Assembly: GCA_002311315.1 (NCBI GenBank)
Contig: DBZZ01000053.1
Location: 28,204 to 39,135 of the forward strand
Direction of reading: 5' to 3'
Length of the DNA: 10,932 nucleotides
Source of the DNA: Methylococcaceae bacterium UBA1147
GTDB lineage: Bacteria; Pseudomonadota; Gammaproteobacteria; Methylococcales; UBA1147
How positions within the stretch are numbered: position 1 is the stretch's first letter; every line of letters starts with the position of its first letter. The notes under the pieces are model-generated. The model did no database searches, was not told the origin of the DNA, and was given only the letters and a program-made list of their open reading frames with translations. The position numbers were made by a program, and so were the translations under genes. Positions 7,989 to 10,932 of this stretch are shown here, one piece after another.

Positions 7989-9464
7989 ATGAATTTGGTA
8001 AGCTGGATTGTGCTCACACCCTTCATCGGGCTACTTCTCGTGGGATTCCTTCGGCACGTCGAGGCCGTCCGCTGGATGACCCTCGGCGTCACCTTGCTCA
8101 CCTTAGGTCTCGCCGCACGCCTATGGGCAGATTTCGAGCACTCGGCCGCGGGGATGCAGTTCGTTGACCGCATGCCACTTGGGCCGCTCCCCTTTGAATT
8201 CGTAGTCGGCGTAGACGGCATAAGTTTGCCATTACTCCTTCTTACCGCGTTCCTTGCTCCCCTATGCGTTCTCGGCTCCTGGAGTAGCATCAAGGAAAAC
8301 GTAAAGCCATTCATGATGCTCATCCTCTTGGCAGAAAGCGCCATTGCGGGTGTGTTCAGCGCCCTTGATGCGCTCCTGTTCCTCCTCTTCTGGGAAATCA
8401 CAATTGTTCCCGTGTATTTCATGATTGCACACTGGGGAGGACCTCACCGAATCCAGGCGGCAATAAAATTTATTGTGTTCAGCGTAGCCGGTAGTCTGCT
8501 TGTAAATCTTGGAATTGGCGAACTAAATAGTGCAGGAGGACACACCTACGATGTTCTGGCCCTGATGCAGGTGGAATATCCGTCCGAAGTGCAGACCTGG
8601 ATCTTCCTCGCACTATTTCTTGGGTTTGCGATCAAGATACCAATGCTTCCCGTTCATGGCTGGATTGCCGATGCCCACGGGGAGGCGCCAACAGCAGGCA
8701 GCGTTATTCTGTCCGGGCTCATGCTGAAGATGGGAGCCTACGGGCTTCTTAGGTTTTGTCTCCCCATGCTCCCCGAGGCATCCACCGCATTCGCCCCACC
8801 CATCATGTGGCTCTCCGTACTGGCTATTCTCTATGGCGGAGCCATGGCCCTCGTACAACATGATTTTAAACGGCTCATTGCCTATTCCTCGATCGCCCAC
8901 ATGGGGTTTGTAACCCTTGGCATTTTTGGCTTCAACAATCAAAGCATGCAGGGAGCCGTCATTCAGATGGTTAATCACGGACTGACGACGGGGGCTCTGT
9001 TTCTGGTGGCCGGGATGTTATACGAACGTACACATAACCGAACAATCGACGACTATGGTGGCCTGTATGCGACGATGCCGAGATTTGCGGTCGTCTTTAG
9101 CGTCTTCACCATAGCGTCCTTCGGATCGCCAGGGACCGGTAATTTCATCGGGGAGTTTTTAGTCCTGTTTGGTACTTCGTTTCACAGTTACACCATGGTC
9201 TTGCTGGTCATGGTCGGAATAGTGCTGGGAGCTGCCTACATGCTCGGGATGTTTCAACGGCTTGTAATGAATCCCATTTCCCCCCTCAGTTCTACCTTAG
9301 TCGATCTAAATCAACGCGAGGTGGCGTGCGTGATTCCATTGGTTCTGGCGATCTTTTTCATTGGCCTCTATCCAACATTCATACTTGATCCGATGAATAT
9401 GAGCATCACAGCTCTGGTCCAAGACATCGCACCGGTACAACCACTCCAGATGGTGGAACCATGA
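7989..9464 (+). CDS. NuoM-type antiporter-like membrane subunit, first copy, 491 aa
   Basis: A polytopic subunit homologous to complex I NuoM and MrpD, expected to carry one ion-translocation channel. Typical NuoM residues are all visible: E116 in LAES, E136 in FWEITIVPVYF, K216 and H223 in IKIPMLPVHGW, the block ADAHGEAPTAGSVILSG (228-243), K247 in LKMG, D292 and K294 in QHDFKRLIAYSS, H330 in VNHGLTTGALF, and E389 in GNFIGEF. Length is normal for NuoM. It starts 12 bp after the NuoL-type gene with a poor ribosome site, and its stop overlaps the next start in ATGA. No NuoA-K or peripheral-arm genes accompany it, so it probably serves the DabA-linked complex rather than respiratory complex I. 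That is inference from context. The next gene is a close paralogue. Confidence 0.9.
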   Translation: MNLVSWIVLTPFIGLLLVGFLRHVEAVRWMTLGVTLLTLGLAARLWADFEHSAAGMQFVDRMPLGPLPFEFVVGVDGISLPLLLLTAFLAPLCVLGSWSSIKENVKPFMMLILLAESAIAGVFSALDALLFLLFWEITIVPVYFMIAHWGGPHRIQAAIKFIVFSVAGSLLVNLGIGELNSAGGHTYDVLALMQVEYPSEVQTWIFLALFLGFAIKIPMLPVHGWIADAHGEAPTAGSVILSGLMLKMGAYGLLRFCLPMLPEASTAFAPPIMWLSVLAILYGGAMALVQHDFKRLIAYSSIAHMGFVTLGIFGFNNQSMQGAVIQMVNHGLTTGALFLVAGMLYERTHNRTIDDYGGLYATMPRFAVVFSVFTIASFGSPGTGNFIGEFLVLFGTSFHSYTMVLLVMVGIVLGAAYMLGMFQRLVMNPISPLSSTLVDLNQREVACVIPLVLAIFFIGLYPTFILDPMNMSITALVQDIAPVQPLQMVEP

Positions 9465-10932
9465 GCGATTCGTTCCTGGGTTTCCAGCTTGTCACTTGGG
9501 TCGTGCTGACCCCCGTCATCGGGCTGCTCATCGTGGGATTCCTCCGCCACGTCGAGGCCATCCGCTGGGCAACCCTCGGCATCACTTTGCTCACATTCGG
9601 GCTCACTGCGCGCTTGTGGGCGCGCTTTGACTACTCAATCGGAGGGATGCAGTTCGTAGACCGTGTTGAGTGGATACCGACCTCCAACATCCAATACGCG
9701 GTCGGCGTGGACGGCATCAGCTTACCGCTGATCCTGCTTACAACACTCCTCCTGCCCTTGTGTGTCCTATCTTCTTGGAGAATGACGAACATCAAGGCTT
9801 TCATGATGTTCCTCCTCCTAGGTGAAGTGGCTCTAGTGGGTGTGTTTACTTCCCTGAATGCTATTCTCTTCTTCATCTTCTGGGAAATCACGATGATTCC
9901 CATGTATTTCATGATTGCTCACTGGGGAGGGGCTCTGCGAGCTAAGGCGGCAATCAAGTTCGTCATCTTCAGCTTGTCGGGAAGTCTTTTGTTGCTCGTT
10001 GGATTTCTGGCCCTGTACCACATGGGCGGCCATACGTTCGATATCCTCGCGCTCACGCAGGTCGGGTATACGCCTGAGATCCAGTCCTGGATCTTCCTGG
10101 CGTTGTTCGTTGGATTCGCAATCAAGGTTCCGATGATCCCTTTCCACAGCTGGATTGCAGATGCACATGGAGAAGCGCCGACCGCAGGTAGCGTTATTCT
10201 GTCCGGGCTCCTGCTGAAAATGGGCGCCTATGGATTCCTCCGATTTTGCCTTCCCATCCTTCCCGAAGCATCCGTGACATTTGCCCCGGCTATCCAGTGG
10301 CTCTCCGTGTTTGCCATTCTCTACGGCGGAGTGCTCGCCTTCGCGCAAAGTGCGGTCAAACGATTTATCGCCTATTCATCCATTGCGCACATGGGGTTCA
10401 TCACGTTGGGCATTTTTGGGTTAAACCAGGAAGCCGTCCAAGGGGCTGTTCTCCAGATGGTTAATCACGGGTTAACGACTGGGGCTCTGTATCTGATGGC
10501 CGGCATGTTGTATGACCGCACGCATAATCCGATGATCAGCTCATATGGAGGACTCCATCAGGTGATGCCGAAGTTCACGGCACTTTTAACTATCTTTGTC
10601 TTGGGGACCATTGGGTTGCCGGGAACAGGCAGTTTCATCGGGGAGTTCATTATCCTGATTGGCACCTCGTATCATAGCTACCTTCTGGTCCTGTTCGCTC
10701 TGTGCGGGATCGTGGTTGGCGCTGTATACATGCTCTCCTTGTTTCAGCGTTTGGTGTTAGGCCCTGTTCACCCCTACGTTTCCACCTTGCCAGACTTGAC
10801 TCAGCGCGAGATGGCGTCCGTCATACCGCTGGCAGTTATCGTGTTTGCGATTGGCATCTACCCAGCGATCCTTCTGGATCCAATACACGCGAGCGTCGCC
10901 GCCCTGGTGCAAGATCTCGCACAAGTGCAAAC
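9461..10932 (+). CDS. NuoM-type antiporter-like membrane subunit, second copy, C-terminus cut by window edge
   Basis: I translated this frame from ATG 9461. It stays open to the window edge (490 codons), and comparison with the preceding paralogue suggests only a handful of residues are missing. It has the NuoM pattern: E122, E142 in FWEITMIPMYF, K222 and H229 in IKVPMIPFHSW, the same ADAHGEAPTAGSVILSG block (234-249), K253 in LKMG, K300, and E395 in SFIGEF. The two copies align without large gaps, at about 75-83% identity in the N-terminal and central blocks I compared by eye and lower towards the C-terminus. One difference is notable: the loop QHDFKR of copy one reads QSAVKR here, losing the conserved Asp (A298). 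The ATG overlaps the previous stop (ATGA), with GGTGG at 9453-9457 as a likely ribosome site. It is probably part of the same membrane complex. Confidence 0.9.
   Translation, partial: MSDSFLGFQLVTWVVLTPVIGLLIVGFLRHVEAIRWATLGITLLTFGLTARLWARFDYSIGGMQFVDRVEWIPTSNIQYAVGVDGISLPLILLTTLLLPLCVLSSWRMTNIKAFMMFLLLGEVALVGVFTSLNAILFFIFWEITMIPMYFMIAHWGGALRAKAAIKFVIFSLSGSLLLLVGFLALYHMGGHTFDILALTQVGYTPEIQSWIFLALFVGFAIKVPMIPFHSWIADAHGEAPTAGSVILSGLLLKMGAYGFLRFCLPILPEASVTFAPAIQWLSVFAILYGGVLAFAQSAVKRFIAYSSIAHMGFITLGIFGLNQEAVQGAVLQMVNHGLTTGALYLMAGMLYDRTHNPMISSYGGLHQVMPKFTALLTIFVLGTIGLPGTGSFIGEFIILIGTSYHSYLLVLFALCGIVVGAVYMLSLFQRLVLGPVHPYVSTLPDLTQREMASVIPLAVIVFAIGIYPAILLDPIHASVAALVQDLAQVQ

Noticed and set aside
7739..8422. 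227-codon minus-strand frame opposite the NuoL-type and NuoM-type genes
   Set aside because: Its low-complexity content rich in Arg, Ser, Thr and Met is typical of the antisense of membrane-protein genes. The plus-strand genes carry clear family motifs.
5925..10932. Part of an ordinary respiratory complex I (nuo) operon
   Set aside because: The operon begins with dabA, no NuoJ, NuoK or NuoN is interleaved, NuoL lacks the helix-12 SKD motif, and there are two near-duplicate NuoM genes. The right flank is unseen, so this is a preference and not proof.

Overview
This window looks like a bacterial inorganic-carbon (Ci) uptake locus, most likely from a chemolithoautotroph. Base composition is balanced (about half G+C in the genes). 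The genes are divergent and tightly packed. The genus cannot be fixed from the sequence. DabA-type proteins and tandem NuoM genes occur in sulfur-, iron-, ammonia- and nitrite-oxidising autotrophs, including Nitrospira-like bacteria, but that assignment is inference only.

Layout: (1) 1-2127, minus strand: a SulP-family anion transporter carrying a STAS-like domain and a C-terminal beta-carbonic anhydrase. The reading frame is open at the left edge, so the last residues are missing. (2) 2128-2597: a 470-bp divergent intergenic region. It holds a good sigma70-type promoter for the rightward operon (2407-2435), an 11-bp direct repeat with a 22-bp period just upstream, two inverted repeats in the leader, and a weaker promoter candidate for the leftward gene. 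(3) 2598-5924, plus strand: dabA (UPF0753/DUF2309), a zinc-site carbonic-anhydrase-like Ci uptake subunit. (4) 5925-7976: a NuoL-type cation-translocating membrane protein with DabB-like motifs and a full C-terminal arm. (5) 7989-9464: a NuoM-type antiporter-like protein. (6) 9461 to the right edge: a second, very similar NuoM-type protein that lacks only its extreme C-terminus.

How the parts may work together: in characterised DAB systems, DabA pairs with one antiporter-like subunit (DabB). The pair couples an ion gradient to conversion of CO2 to bicarbonate in the cytosol. Here one operon supplies DabA plus three antiporter-like subunits (one NuoL-type, two NuoM-type), with no NuoA-K or hydrophilic complex I genes visible. 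This suggests an enlarged DAB-like complex with several ion channels. The divergent SulP-carbonic anhydrase would add bicarbonate transport, or interconversion at the membrane. The shared intergenic region suggests joint regulation.

No RNA genes, CRISPR arrays, insertion sequences or convincing terminators were seen.
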